Positions 10,972 through 22,345 of a stretch of DNA of 64,000 bases are shown piece by piece. The position numbers and the translations under genes were made by a program. Source of the DNA: Flaveria trinervia (taxonomy: Eukaryota; Streptophyta; Magnoliopsida; Asterales; Asteraceae); the NCBI GenBank assembly GCA_025506515.1, contig CM046453.1, positions 46,298,395 to 46,362,394 of the forward strand, read 5' to 3'. The notes beneath the pieces were generated by a model. It saw nothing but the letters and a program-made list of their open reading frames with translations, was not told where the DNA came from and ran no database searches. Each line of letters begins with the position of its first letter. Positions within the stretch are counted from its first letter, which is position 1.

Positions 10972-13900
10972 CCAATCAATACATGGTATGTGGATAGTGG
11001 GTGCAGTCGGCACATGACAGGCAATACTGCCTTGTTACAAGATTTTAAATCAAAAGATGGAACTCATGCCGCCTTTGGTGGGGATGCCGGAGGAAAAATA
11101 ACTGGAGAAGGAACAGTATCCAATGGGATAATAAGCTTTGATAAAGTCAACTTTTGTTCACAGTTGAACTTTAATCTGTTAAGCGTATCTCAAATTTGTG
11201 ATAAATCGCATTCTGTTCTGTTTGATAATTCATTATGTTATGTTTTGAAACCAGGTTTCAAGATAACCAAAGATGGGGTTATTGTTACAGCTGAGACAGA
11301 CAGAGATGTATACAAATTGGATATGTCTGAAGTTGATCCTTCTACTGAAACAACATATCTAATTGCTAAAGCATCGAATGATGAAAGCCAGCTTTGGCAT
11401 AGACGTCTCGGTCATTGAAATTTCAAGAACATGAACAACCTCGTAGCAGGAAATCATGTCATTGGACTTCCATCCAAGAAGTTTGCATCAAATGATCACT
11501 GCTCAGCATGTTTGAAGGGAAAGCAACACAGAGCGTCTTATAAGTCCAAGCCTATAAACTCAACATCCAAACCTCTTCAGATGTACATATGGACCTTTTT
11601 GGACCAACAAACGTCATGAGTATTGGACGAAAATCATATTGTTTAGTTATCATTGATGACTTTACAAGATTTTCATGGGTTTTCTTTCTTTATGCCAAAT
11701 CTGAAACAGCTGAATTATTAAATGAATTTATCATTAAAGTTGAAAATCAATTAGACAACAAAGTGAAAATTATAAGAAATGATAATGGAACAGAATTCAA
11801 AAATGCTAACATTGAAATGTTTTGTGCACAGAAGGGATAGCTCATCAGTTTAGTGCTCCCAGTTCTCCTCAACAAAATGGAGTTGCTGAAAGAAAGAATA
11901 GAACACTGATTGAAACTGCTCGTTCTATGTTAGCTGATGCAAAAATACCTATCACTTTTTGGGATGAAGCAATATCAACTGCGTGTTTCGTTCAGATTCG
12001 AATCTTAATTGTCAAAGATAAACTGAAAACTCCATATGAGTTAATGTTTGGTAGAAAACCGAACATAAACTTTTTAAAATCATTTGGTTGTCCTGTTATG
12101 ATTCTTATTCAAGTGATCAATAGGAAAATTTGATGCAAAATCTGATAATGGATTTTTCGTTGGATATTCATCAGTTTCAAAATCCTATCGAGTCTATAAC
12201 TCTAGGACGAATGTAATCCTTGAAACATTCAACGTTAAATTTATGGAAAATTCTTTTCCATCAGTTTCAAATGGTCCTGCATGGTTATTTGATCTAGATT
12301 CATTATCAAACTCTTTTCAATCCAATTTGTTTGATAAACCAAATTGTCTTAATTCTACAGATAAGAAGATCTCAAGAGGAGATCTTGGATCTTATAGTGA
12401 AGATTTAGATTCTAATGACCCAGATGATTCAAGCTCAGACTACCCATTTTTATCATTTGTCAAGGATTTAACAATTCAAAACCATGAGAATAAAGTTTCA
12501 GATCATTCAGAGTCAATTAATCAGGAAGAATCACAAAATATTCCTAATGATGGTAATGAGTTTGTGATACCTGAGTCTGGAACATCATCCATTTCAGGTG
12601 ATGTAGTTGATACAGGTGACTTTGATTACTTTGTCAATTCACCTACTCATGTTTCAAACTTCAATCCACATTCTTCTACTTTGATACATGAGTTTTCCAA
12701 CTTGAATCAAACAAATCTAGATGTTAATGTTCAATGTGATGAGATTACTACATCTCATTTCATAAGAATCATCCAATTTCTTAGATTATTGGTTCATTGT
12801 ATGAGAGAACAACAAGGAGTAAATCCGAACAAGCAAACGTATGCTTATAACCTTGTTTTCTTTCTCAATTGTTCCTAAAATTGTTACCGAAGCATTAAAG
12901 GACAATGGTTAGATAGAAGCCATGCAAGAAGATTACTTCAATTCCACAAACAAGAAGTGTGGAATTTGGTGGATCTACCTGAAGGAGAAAATGTAATTAG
13001 CACTGAAATGGTTATTGAAATAAACTAATGATCGTGGTGTTGTAATAAGGAACAAAGCAAGACTTGTTGCACAAGGATACACACAGGAAGGAGGTACGGA
13101 TTATGATGAAGTGTTTGCACCAGTTGCAAGACTTGAATCTATTCGAGTTTTTCTAGCTTATGCTTCATTCATGAAATTTAAGGTGTATCAAATGGTTGTA
13201 AAGGGTGCATTTTTATATGGTCCAATTACTGATGATGTATTTGTGAAGCAACCTCCAGGCTTTGAGGATGCACAATTTCCACATCGAGTATATAAACTGA
13301 GTAAAGCTTTATATGGACTTCATCAAGCCCCTAGAATTTGGTATGAGACGTTATCACAACACTTAATCCAACATGGATACACACGAGGAAAATTGATCCT
13401 ACTTTATTCATAAAGAAGGACAATAATGATCTTTTATGTGTACAAGTGTATGTTGATGATATCATATTTGGTTCTACATGTCCAAAATTTTGCAATGAAT
13501 TTGAAGAAATGAAATCTCGATTTCAAATGAGTTCTATGGGAGAGATTAACTTCTTTCTTGGACTTCATGTCAAGCAAACTACAGATGGAATCTTCATCAA
13601 TCAAGAAAAGTTTGTTGACAAGCTCTTAAAGAAATTTAAGTTGCAAGACTGTCAGTCCATACGAACTCCAGCAAATGTTAACACCAAGATTGAACCTGAT
13701 CCAAAAGGAAAATCTATTGACCAAACGTTATACAGATCATGATTGGATCTTTGATGTATCTTACTGCATCTAGACCAGACATTATGTATGCTGTTTGTGT
13801 ATGTGCCAGGTATCAATCAGACCCGAAAGAATCCACTTAATTGCTGTCAAAAGAATATTCAGGTATCTCAAAGGTAAACTAGCCTTAGGGCTTTGGTATC

Positions 13901-14388
13901 CTTACGAGGGAAACTTTGAATTATATGGATATACTGATAGTGATTATGGTGGATGTTGTCAAGATAGAAAATCTACTTCGGGTGGGTGTTAATTACTTGG
14001 TCCCAGATTAGTCTCATGGCAATGCAAGAAACAAACAAATGTCTCTATTTCAACTGCAGAAGCTGAGTACATTGTTGGATCAGCAGGATGTTCTCAAATC
14101 CTTTGGTTGCAAAATCAATTACTAGATTATGGATTCAACTTTCTTAAAATACCAATCTATATTGATAACACAGCTGCTATGTTCATAACAGCTAATCCTT
14201 TTCAACACTCAAAAACAAAACATATCGAAATTCGATATCATTTTCTTAGAGATAACTCTGAAGAAGGATTAATCATATTGATTCATATTGCAACAGAAAA
14301 ACAATTGGCAGATCTATTTACTAAAGCCTTCCTACCAGGACGGTTTGAGTACTTAGTAGAATCAATTGGTCTTATAAATCGTATGTGA
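10972..14388 (+). pseudogene. Element B pol: protease, integrase, RT, RNase H, broken
   Basis: Protease has WYVDSGCSRHMTGN with the catalytic Asp codon at 10993-10995. The GAG-pre-integrase and zinc part (LWHRRLGH, then CSACLKGKQH) spans 11389-11560, with a stop right after LGH. The integrase core shows DDFTRFSW (about 11655), RNDNGTEF (about 11780) and NGVAERKN (about 11880), the D, D, E motifs. RT begins about 13040. Its first catalytic motif reads MVVKGAFLYG, with the Asp replaced by Val (codon at 13195-13197), while YVDD is kept at 13449-13460. RNase H shows YTDSDYGG (about 13930) and IYIDNTAA (about 14160), and ends LADLFTKAF. The stop is at 14386-14388. Several frame changes occur near 11600, 11830, 12130, 12880, 13410 and 13740. 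Confidence 0.9.
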
Positions 14389-15458
14389 TCTCCCTAAATC
14401 AAAAGATCATAATAAGTGATACTCTCATTGTGAATTGCATGTATATATTTTTGTGTGTGTGTGATTTTATGTTTTTCATAGAAAAATCAAATACAAAATA
14501 TATATCAAAAATATTTTTTTGGAAAGGATTATGTTTTGCAATATGAGAAATGATAGTACATTAGTGAGATCAGTTGCATACTTCACTCATTCATAAAGTC
14601 TAGACAAGATCAGATATGATGTGTAGCTAATATCCAACTATTATGCTGAAAAGTAAATTCTTGTGATCAAACTAAACATACATGCTTGTGTGTATTCATC
14701 TGAGTACTTTTGAGTTGCTTTAGCTTTTCAGAATGAATTTTGTTAAGATACATCTCTCACACCTGTTGAAACTATGTGAAATCATGAGATTTGTTACAAA
14801 GCATCATTTCACTTCTCTGTTATGAGTCATCATAGACCTGAAGTATGAGATATCCTCTGTTGTAAGTCATTACAGACCTGGATTCTCTTTTTGATGCAAA
14901 AAGATGCCAATGTGCACAACCTATTCAAAAGAATAGTCAGAGCTGATCAAATGGTTATCCATGATCATCCTCTATTAACTAAGTAACATGAACTCTGTGA
15001 TATCTATGTTTCAGGTAATAAGTTGAGCATGTGTTCTTTCTTACATTCCATAATGATAGTTGAATTCTCTTAGTCTCTGTATGTTTTACATCATGTCATA
15101 TCTAAATCAACACTAATCAATCCAAGAATTGAAAAGTAAGTGAGTTTGATAGTTGTGTCAAAATCACTCATTGTCTGTCCTTAGATCTTGTATCTCCTTG
15201 CTGTGATATCACTGACCTAGAACATACTTGATCAGGATTTATTCATTGTCTATGACTATCCACATTTATTTTATTTTAATGTGCTGATCTTCATAATATG
15301 ATCTCTCTGCAGACATTTATTCTATATTTAATATTAGATTTTAATTCTATTTTCATTTTTCTTTTATGCATGTCTTTGTGTGTGACGGCAATGTCTCAAT
15401 GTGATGTGTGATCTTATTCTCTTTCATAAGAAACTTATAAGTTTTTCAAACTTAAAAG

Positions 15459-15470
15459 TTTAGGGGGAGT
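15459..15470 (+). promoter_or_regulatory. Element B internal polypurine tract
   Basis: TTTAGGGGGAGT closely resembles the tract directly upstream of the 3' LTR (TTAGGGGGATTA, 20516-20527). It lies about 1.07 kb after pol. It may be a second plus-strand priming site or a relic of an older 3' end. Function is inferred. Confidence 0.5.
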
Positions 15471-16269
15471 AATAAATGAAAGAGTTGTTCTCAGAAAATA
15501 TTCAATAATCATAATCAAATTTGAAATGTTGAATTGAAAGGATGATGCTTTATGTTCAAAGTATTTGTGTAAACTGAAAATAGAATGTGTTTGACAATTA
15601 CAATATGAATATACATAATCTTTACAAATAAATGATTTTTAAGTTGAAAATTAAATGATATTTGATGTTTTGATGAGACTAAAATGAAGGGACAAAAAAT
15701 TTAAAAAGAAATTAAAAGAAATACAAAATAAAAATAAAAATAAAATTTATAAATTGAAAGTGCAAAATGCAAAAAGTTCAAAATTTGGGGATCTAAATGG
15801 TAAAAAATGTGAAAGTGAAGAAATTGGAAATCACAAGTGTTTTAAATCATGAAATTCAAGTCATGCACCTAAACAGTGCACATGCGCCTCAATAGGAGCA
15901 TGATGAAATTTTCAGGATTATACAAGTGTTGGACTTTTCCCATGCGTCTAAACAGTTGTAACACATGTGAAAATTACAAGGGTTGGGCGTTTGTGATAAT
16001 CCCATGCGTCTAAATAGTGTGTTAGACGTATGTGATATCTCATGCGTCTGCATAGTTTCAAAACTTCAAGTGTTAGACGTTTTACAAAGTCCATGCGACA
16101 ACAGTGCAAAAGCGCCTAAACAGTGCTTATGCGACTGAATAGTTCTCATGCGTCTGACTTAAAAGGCACAACAGTGCTCATGCTCTAACAAAATAAGTGA
16201 ATTATAGGTTTTCATACGCCCAAACAGGGACCTACGTCCAAACAGGGCTCATTCGCCTAAAATTTCACT

Positions 16270-16278
16270 TATATATAT
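16270..16278 (+). promoter_or_regulatory. Candidate TATA box of the element B ORF3 unit
   Basis: TATATATAT follows directly after the repeat array and lies 676 bp before the ORF3 ATG. Its role as an internal promoter is inferred by analogy with D2 and E, where the same order occurs. Confidence 0.4.
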
Positions 16279-16953
16279 TGAACACTTATGCGTATTTCTC
16301 ATTCACTCTTCAAAATTCTCAGAACCAAAACCCTTGAACTACGACTGTCGAGCATCATTACATCCGTATTTCATGTGAAATCTAATCAAATCATTTGAGT
16401 ATACATTGCATTTGAATATATAAACGTTAGTTTGTCATTCAAATACATAAATTTTGGATTAAATCAGTGATTTGTAAGAGACGGTTGAATGCTATTGGGT
16501 GTTCTAACCAATATAATCCAAGTTTAAACAGATCAAATAAGTATTATATCAACAATTGATACTGCATTAGTGATGAGAACACATTTGCGAGTCTGATGAT
16601 GTATTGTTTTGATGTTAAAGTGAATTTTTTTTTTAAATCAGTCGACTCTGCATAAGTCGAAGAAGAAGAACATGAACAGACAGTCAGTTTTTGAAAAAAT
16701 AAATTAAAAAAATTAAAATTAAATCAAAATTGAAATGTTAAATAATTAATTCAAAATGAATTAAGATAAATTTCAAAAGTCAAATAATACAAATTCGAAG
16801 TAATACAAATGAAATCTTAATTCATAAGTAAAAATCAAAAGTAAAAATAAAAAGGTCAAATTCAAAGGTTAAAAATTAAAAGTCATATATAGAAATAAAT
16901 TTCATTAAATCAATATTCAATGTTTTCATAATTCTTTTGTGTTGTTTTTGCAG

Positions 16954-19900
16954 ATGGCAAAATTAAAATTTGAGCCAAAACACAATGTAGCTGCTTTTTT
17001 AGATGATGAAAACAGAGAAGCTACGGGATATGAAGACATTATCAGATTTTTACTCAGAACAAATATGTTTATGCCATGTGTGCAAGGCCTATGATAATGG
17101 AAGAATGATTAAAAAATTCTAGAGAACTGCTCAAGTTGAAAGAGATGATCAAGGAAATAAAGTTTTAAGAGCCTTTATCACTTCAGAAAGAATGATTGCT
17201 TAAGTTTTTGAAGAAGCAATTAGACAAGCTTTAAGACTGGGAGATAATGATCCTGAAGATTTATCTGAATATACATTTAATGAATGTAGAGAAGTGTTTC
17301 TACAGATGGGGCATCCAGATCATTCCCTAAGAAACAATTTTTCAGAGCTCGTGTATTTAAGCATTAGAAGATTTTATGCTATATCTTTCAACATCGCATG
17401 TCAAAAAGAAGTGCGGGTTGGGATTCATTCCCTGTTGACATTGCATCTCCAATTGTAGCATTATCCACAAACAGAAGATTTAATATGGCTAAATGGATAA
17501 TGAATGGATCCATTTTTAATCTGGAAAGAGGAGTAAGGCAGAAGTATCTGATGTACCCAAGATTTCTTCAACTTCTCATTAATGATGCAAATCCAGATCT
17601 GTATGCTGCTAAAGTTATGGTGATAGGATTCAGTTAGAGCACATGTCAGAGAGTGTGTACAAAAGACTGGCAATAATAACGGGTGCTCAAAACATTCCAG
17701 TTTTTGATTATATTAGGAATGTATCAATGGATGAAGTTGATATTACTCAGCCACTCTTTCATCTAACTGAAGAAGAACCAATAGATCCAAATGATCTGAT
17801 TGAAGATGTAGAAGTTGATGAAGAAAGTGATGATGATATGTCAGAAGTTTCATCAAGTGAAGAAAGTGATAATGATGATGATGATGAAAATGATGATGTT
17901 ACTCAAGTAAATCAAGAAGGAAATGAAGAATGGAATATTGAAGATACTGAAAATGACGCACAGGCTATGATTGAAGAAAATGTTGAGGAAGCTATAACAG
18001 AAAAAAATTCTCAAATCAAACATCTGATTCGCTTTTTATCAATGATATTTCATTCAATCCAGTATTTGAAATTGATGAAAATGAAGGAGCAAAAGAAATA
18101 CCTGTTAGTATGTCACAAATGTGTCTATACAAATAGAGGAAATAGTTGAAGTTAATGTGATTGAAAGATTGAAAGAAGAAAATGTAAACAAAGAAAGGAG
18201 ATTGAAAATTGAAAGTTGAAAATGAAAGAGTGAAGAGATAATCAATGCTTGTGAAAAGAAATTCAAAAGTTCAAAGATGAAAATTTAAAGTTGTCTGAAG
18301 AAATGTGTTAAAAGATGAAAAGATTGTTAGTTTTGCCCAATATAGAGAAGATGTGATAAAGAAATTTGAAGTTATGATTAAAGATTATGATAGTCTTGAG
18401 GAGAAATTCAAGAAGTTATCTGAAGAAAATGAAAATCTAAAGCTGAATTGATAAAGGAAAGAGAAGCTCAGAAAGCTATATCTCCAGTACATGTGATTAG
18501 TACTGAGGTGCAGAGTGAAGTAAAATCTTGAACAAAGAAAAGGCAAACGGAAAGTAAATGAATTAGAAGATGTTGATCAAACTGAATCCTCTTCTAAATT
18601 TCAAAGAACTGAAGAATTGGTTGAAGAGAAAAATGTTCAAGAATAGATTGATGCTTTAGATGATATTGAAAAAATATATAATGATGATTGGTATGATGAA
18701 GTTCTTGAGAATGAAGATATTGATGAAGCTGAATTTGTGTCACTGTTCTCTTCAAGAACATATACAAGAACAAGATGAAGTACCACAGGATTTTGAAGAA
18801 AAATATAAATATCTTGTGAACATGAAATACAATAGATTGTATTTGGATGGACTGACTGTTTCTCAAATTAATGATGAATATGAGAAATGCATCTATGCTG
18901 AGTCAGTTGCTTCGATAGATCCAAATGAGATAGTGGTTGAGCATGGTGAATGGATAAGAACTCAGGAGGTTCTAAATGTAGAAGAACTGTCTAGTTCTGA
19001 GCTGCACCATCCTGATCCTGATGATATGAGTATTCCTGCTCTTAGATCATGTTGCAAGCTAGAAATTATCCGTGGAGGAAGCTAAAGAGATTACAATCTG
19101 TATCCCTAAGAAATCTTGTAAGAAGCTTTCAAGAAACTGAGAAACAAATGAAGAAGATGATAGTGCTTGATACAGATAACCCTCAGTATCTTGAGATAAC
19201 AAAAAGAACAAGAATGTTGAAGCCTCAGGAAATAAAACAAATGTCAAGACTTAGTGATGCTCACACTCATAGAAAAGAATTGATGGAATGTTTGCTGATC
19301 CTGAAAGACAAACCATAAAGCATCAACTGATCCAAGGAATATTCTCGATAGTTCAAGAACAACAGGAGATTTAGTAAGAAATATATTGCAGAAAGGACAA
19401 TCAGTTGCTGAACTGTTGAATGCAATGATTGCTCCAGATTTTACAAACCAAGTAAAGATCATTGCATGGAAGTATGATGAAGTGTTTGATGCCTTCTTGA
19501 TAAAGAGAGTAAATGCTATATGTGACGTTTATCATTTTTACTCTAGTATCATAAAACTTCCGGTGCAAGACTTAAAAGAGCTAAATAGACTACCTCTCAT
19601 CAATCCTACTGATTCAAAGCATGGGAAGATGTTTGTAGAATTATTAAGACGTGGACTGGATAGATCAAGTAATTTTCTTAACACAAGATGCGATCAAGAA
19701 GACAAGGAGTATTTTGTTACTTTGAAGAAAAACAAGAAACTTAAGGGAGTTCAATCAGAAGAAGAAAATTCGTTGATAGAATTCTGTGACAAATATTTTG
19801 AAAAAGTTACAACTCCTGGACTAAAAGTGATTGAAGGTAATCAAAACTCAAAGCCAATTCTCAGATGGTTTTATAACACTAAGACATTTGAGCTGAAGTT

Positions 19901-20505
19901 AGTCCGAAATCTAGAAAGATAGGATGAGGACATGATTACTTATTTGGAGTTTTTGAGCTAAAACTGTTACATCCAAGTAATATCTCATTTTTGTCAGTAC
20001 AAAAATTTGATAAAGTATCTCCCGAAGTGGCTGAGCAAGACAAGAAATATTTCATTTCTATTATCAATGTGATGAACGTTGCCATGGAAAGAATTTCTTT
20101 GAGAAAAGAGCGCTTGCGTATGCCAACATTGTCAAGAAAGATATTAAAGATATTGAATTCATGAGAATATCAAGAAAAGGGGTCTTAGAAGTGTATTCAA
20201 AGGAAAGTAACAAACCCATTGAGTTATGCTAACATTGATATTTTATGTCTTTCAAAAGATACATTGGAAAGAATGGATAAGATGGAGATTAAAACAAATG
20301 AAGCTAAACCAGAACAAGGCATCTTGCAAGTAAATTCAAGTCGGCTATATCAAAAGCTTTGAAAGAGTTAGAAATATACAAACAGAAGCCAATGTTCAAA
20401 GTCAAAGAAGAACCAGCAGATTTCTTTGAATGATGAAGTCAAGGCTGAAGATAGAATTGAAGATAGAGTCAGCAGTCAAGCTTGAAGATTTTGAAGTCTG
20501 AAGAC
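16954..20505 (+). pseudogene. Element B ORF3 (extra ORF downstream of pol), broken
   Basis: The start is ATG 16954 directly after a CAG splice-acceptor-like site. The N-terminal domain shows KHN at codons 9-11, LRLGD near 17232-17246 and MYPRF at 17551-17565. Each motif has a counterpart in ORF3 of D and E. An acidic segment (17790-18000, many Asp/Glu codons) and a Lys/Glu-rich coiled-coil-like middle follow. The C-terminal domain at 19386-19922 contains IIAWKY near 19457-19475, matching IIAWAY in D. Stops occur early (about 17090) and at several later points. The family is not recognised beyond its position, which is that of the envelope-like ORF of Sireviruses. No signal peptide or clear membrane segment was seen, so an envelope role is not supported by the sequence. 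Confidence 0.7.
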
Positions 20506-20515
20506 CATGTCAATC

Positions 20516-20528
20516 TTAGGGGGATTAT
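20516..20528 (+). promoter_or_regulatory. Element B 3' polypurine tract
   Basis: TTAGGGGGATTAT immediately precedes the 3' LTR. It is the expected primer for plus-strand DNA synthesis. Confidence 0.85.
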
Positions 20529-20841
20529 TGTTAAGTGCTCTAAGAAAGATTAACATGTTGTCTTTATTTGTCTTTTGATATTTTGTAATAGTATAGGGAC
20601 TATTTTTGTAATTTGTTAGTTCCTTTACTTTATGTTTTGAGTATAAATAGCTTAGATTTGCAGGTAGATAAAAAAACGAATACACAAGATATCGAATCTG
20701 TTTTTCATGCTTGTAATTGTCTTAGCTTGATATGAATGAAAACTTGATTTTATTGATATCTTGTTTTGATTTGATTACTTTGTGTGAATTTCATTGAATT
20801 GTGTTACAAATCATCACAGATATATTCATTTGATCCTATCA
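20529..20841 (+). repeat. Element B 3' LTR
   Basis: This is a 313-bp copy of 6373-6686, about 95-96% alike by eye. It runs from TGTTAAGTGC to CCTATCA and has a TATA box at 20642-20650. It is followed by the duplicated target CTTCC. Confidence 0.93.
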
Positions 20842-21444
20842 CTTCCATACCAAAGCATCAAGCCAAGAACCTTGTTGCTAGGACTTGTACACCAAAGACA
20901 ACAAAGAAGCTGCTGAAACACCTTTCAGGCATGAATCTCCTTTCAAAAGAGAGCGTTCAGTTCTTGTGGTTTTGGATGCAAGAGAGAGAGAGAGAAGTGT
21001 GTGCAACTAGTTCATTAAGTGTGTGTTCCAAGACAACAAAATACCACTCATAATTGGGGTGGCCGAAGGCCTCTTCAAAATGGGTTTTCCCCCAAAAACT
21101 GAATCACCATTTGATAATGTTAATTAGTCACTAATTGAGTTATTAATTAAACTTTTAATTTTAATTCATAAACTCTATTATTATTTGATGTTATCTAACT
21201 AACTTAAATAACATTACAAACAATACCCATGAACAAAATATCCCTATAAATTGTTCAGTCTCGTATGCAACTTATTTAGAAAACCCATTTTGTAAATTGG
21301 TGTATTTATTTAATTGCATGATCATATCATCAATTAAATATTAATTGGTGTTTGCTTAGCTTGTTATTGGGTATGACCTGACTTGGATCATAATGTACTA
21401 ACCACATCAATGTTCTATGTGTCTTGGGCATAAATTACCCAACA
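20842..21444 (-). repeat. Element A 5' LTR, second part (after the B insertion)
   Basis: The LTR resumes with CTTCCATACC, matching 108 onward of the left LTR, and ends at CCCAACA (21438-21444). Element C coding sequence starts at the next base. Confidence 0.9.
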
Positions 21445-22345
21445 GATTTACTTAGTTTCGCCTCATATCTGGAGCAAAGAAACGTCGCGTATATGATATT
21501 AGGACGCGAGGCTGTGAGATACATGATAGATCCCATCATTCCTCTGTACATCGTGGCATCAACCACATGAGGATTTTCGTCACGTGCCACGTCATGGTTC
21601 GTGGCCAGTGGAGTTCCATCTTCTGAAGCATTCTCCATGTCGAATCGACTGAGGATATCTCCTACATATTTGATCTGACACAGGAAGATTCGCTTTGGTG
21701 TCTGATCCACCTATAAGACGAGAAAGAACTTCATCTCCCCCATTGCACTCATATCAAACTCTTCTTTCATTACAGATTTGAATTGTTTACATAATTCTTT
21801 GTTTTTGGAACCGAAGATTATGTCATCAACATAAATCTGTACCCGCAGTAACTCTACATATTTTTCTTTGATGAACAATGTACAATCGATCATTCCTCTG
21901 TGAAAATCGTGTTTCACAACATGAGTTGAGAGTTTCTCACACCAGGCTCCAGGGGCTTGATGGAGCCCGTAAAGAGCCTTGTCTAGTTTGTAAACTCTTT
22001 CCGATGATAAGGATCCTCAAATCCTTCGGGTTGACTGGCATAGACCGTCTCATTGGTTTCACCATGAAAGAATGCACTCTTCACATCTAGTTGATAAACT
22101 TTAATCTTCATGTAGGATGCATAAGCTAGAAGTATACATATTGCTTCCATCTTTGCCACCGGTGCAAACAATTCATTGTAATCTATGCCTTCGACTTGTC
22201 GAAATCCTTGAATACAAGTCGATCCTTATTCTTGATTATGACCCCTTGGTCATCTTTCTTGCATTTAAGCACCCATTTAGTGCCAATCACCTTAGCAACC
22301 TCTTGGTTGGTACACAAGGATCCATACTCCTAACTTCTTGAACTG
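21445..22345 (-). pseudogene. Element C RT and start of RNase H, broken
   Basis: The minus-strand RT has DVKSAFFHG (about 22060-22090, catalytic Asp kept), YVDD at 21822-21833 and MGEMKFFLVL. It then reaches LTASRPNIIYATFLCSRYEAK just before 21445, where element A interrupts it. Frameshifts lie near 21710, 21920 and 21985. A kept active site does not imply activity in this state. Confidence 0.85.

Larger units (their letters stand above)
14389..16953 (+). other. Element B spacer between pol and ORF3: paired repeats, internal purine tract, repeat array, TATA
   Basis: This is 2.6 kb of AT-rich noncoding sequence. Two imperfect direct repeats ending AGACCTG lie at 14813-14840 and 14853-14880. 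A purine tract lies at 15459-15470. Between 15865 and 16262 many degenerate copies of CATGCGTCTAAACAGTG occur. A TATA-like TATATATAT is at 16270-16278. A splice-donor-like GTAAGA is at 16474, and a pyrimidine-rich acceptor ending CAG is at 16951-16953, just before the ORF3 ATG. No protein-coding content is recognisable. Confidence 0.7.
6373..20841 (+). mobile_element. Element B: Sirevirus-like copia retrotransposon with a third ORF, about 14.5 kb
   Basis: The element is complete from LTR to LTR on the plus strand. It is flanked by a perfect 5-bp target duplication, CTTCC, at 6368-6372 and 20842-20846. The order is 5' LTR, tRNA-iMet primer site, repeat-rich leader, gag, protease, integrase, RT, RNase H, 2.6-kb spacer, ORF3, purine tract, 3' LTR. 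The two LTRs (314 and 313 bp) differ by roughly a dozen substitutions and a few indels. The insertion therefore has some age but is younger than A. The Sirevirus/Maximus assignment is inference from RT/RNase H wording and the extra ORF. Confidence 0.93.
1..21444 (-). mobile_element. Element A: Ty1/copia retrotransposon, deletion derivative, split by element B
   Basis: The element lies on the minus strand. Its 3' LTR is at the left, cut by the window edge, and its 5' LTR is at the right, split by element B (6373-20841). The order on the minus strand is primer site, long leader, gag, remnant protease, integrase C-terminus, RT, RNase H, 3' LTR. The LTRs end in the inverted repeat TGTTGG/CCAACA. 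Its RT and RNase H wording (YGLKQA, CDNEGAIA, HIDRR) differs from the other elements here and suggests a Tork-like copia lineage. The lineage is inference from recognisable wording. To its right lies element C coding sequence, so A inserted into C. The left target duplication is outside the window, and the right candidate is GATTT at 21445-21449. Confidence 0.88.
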
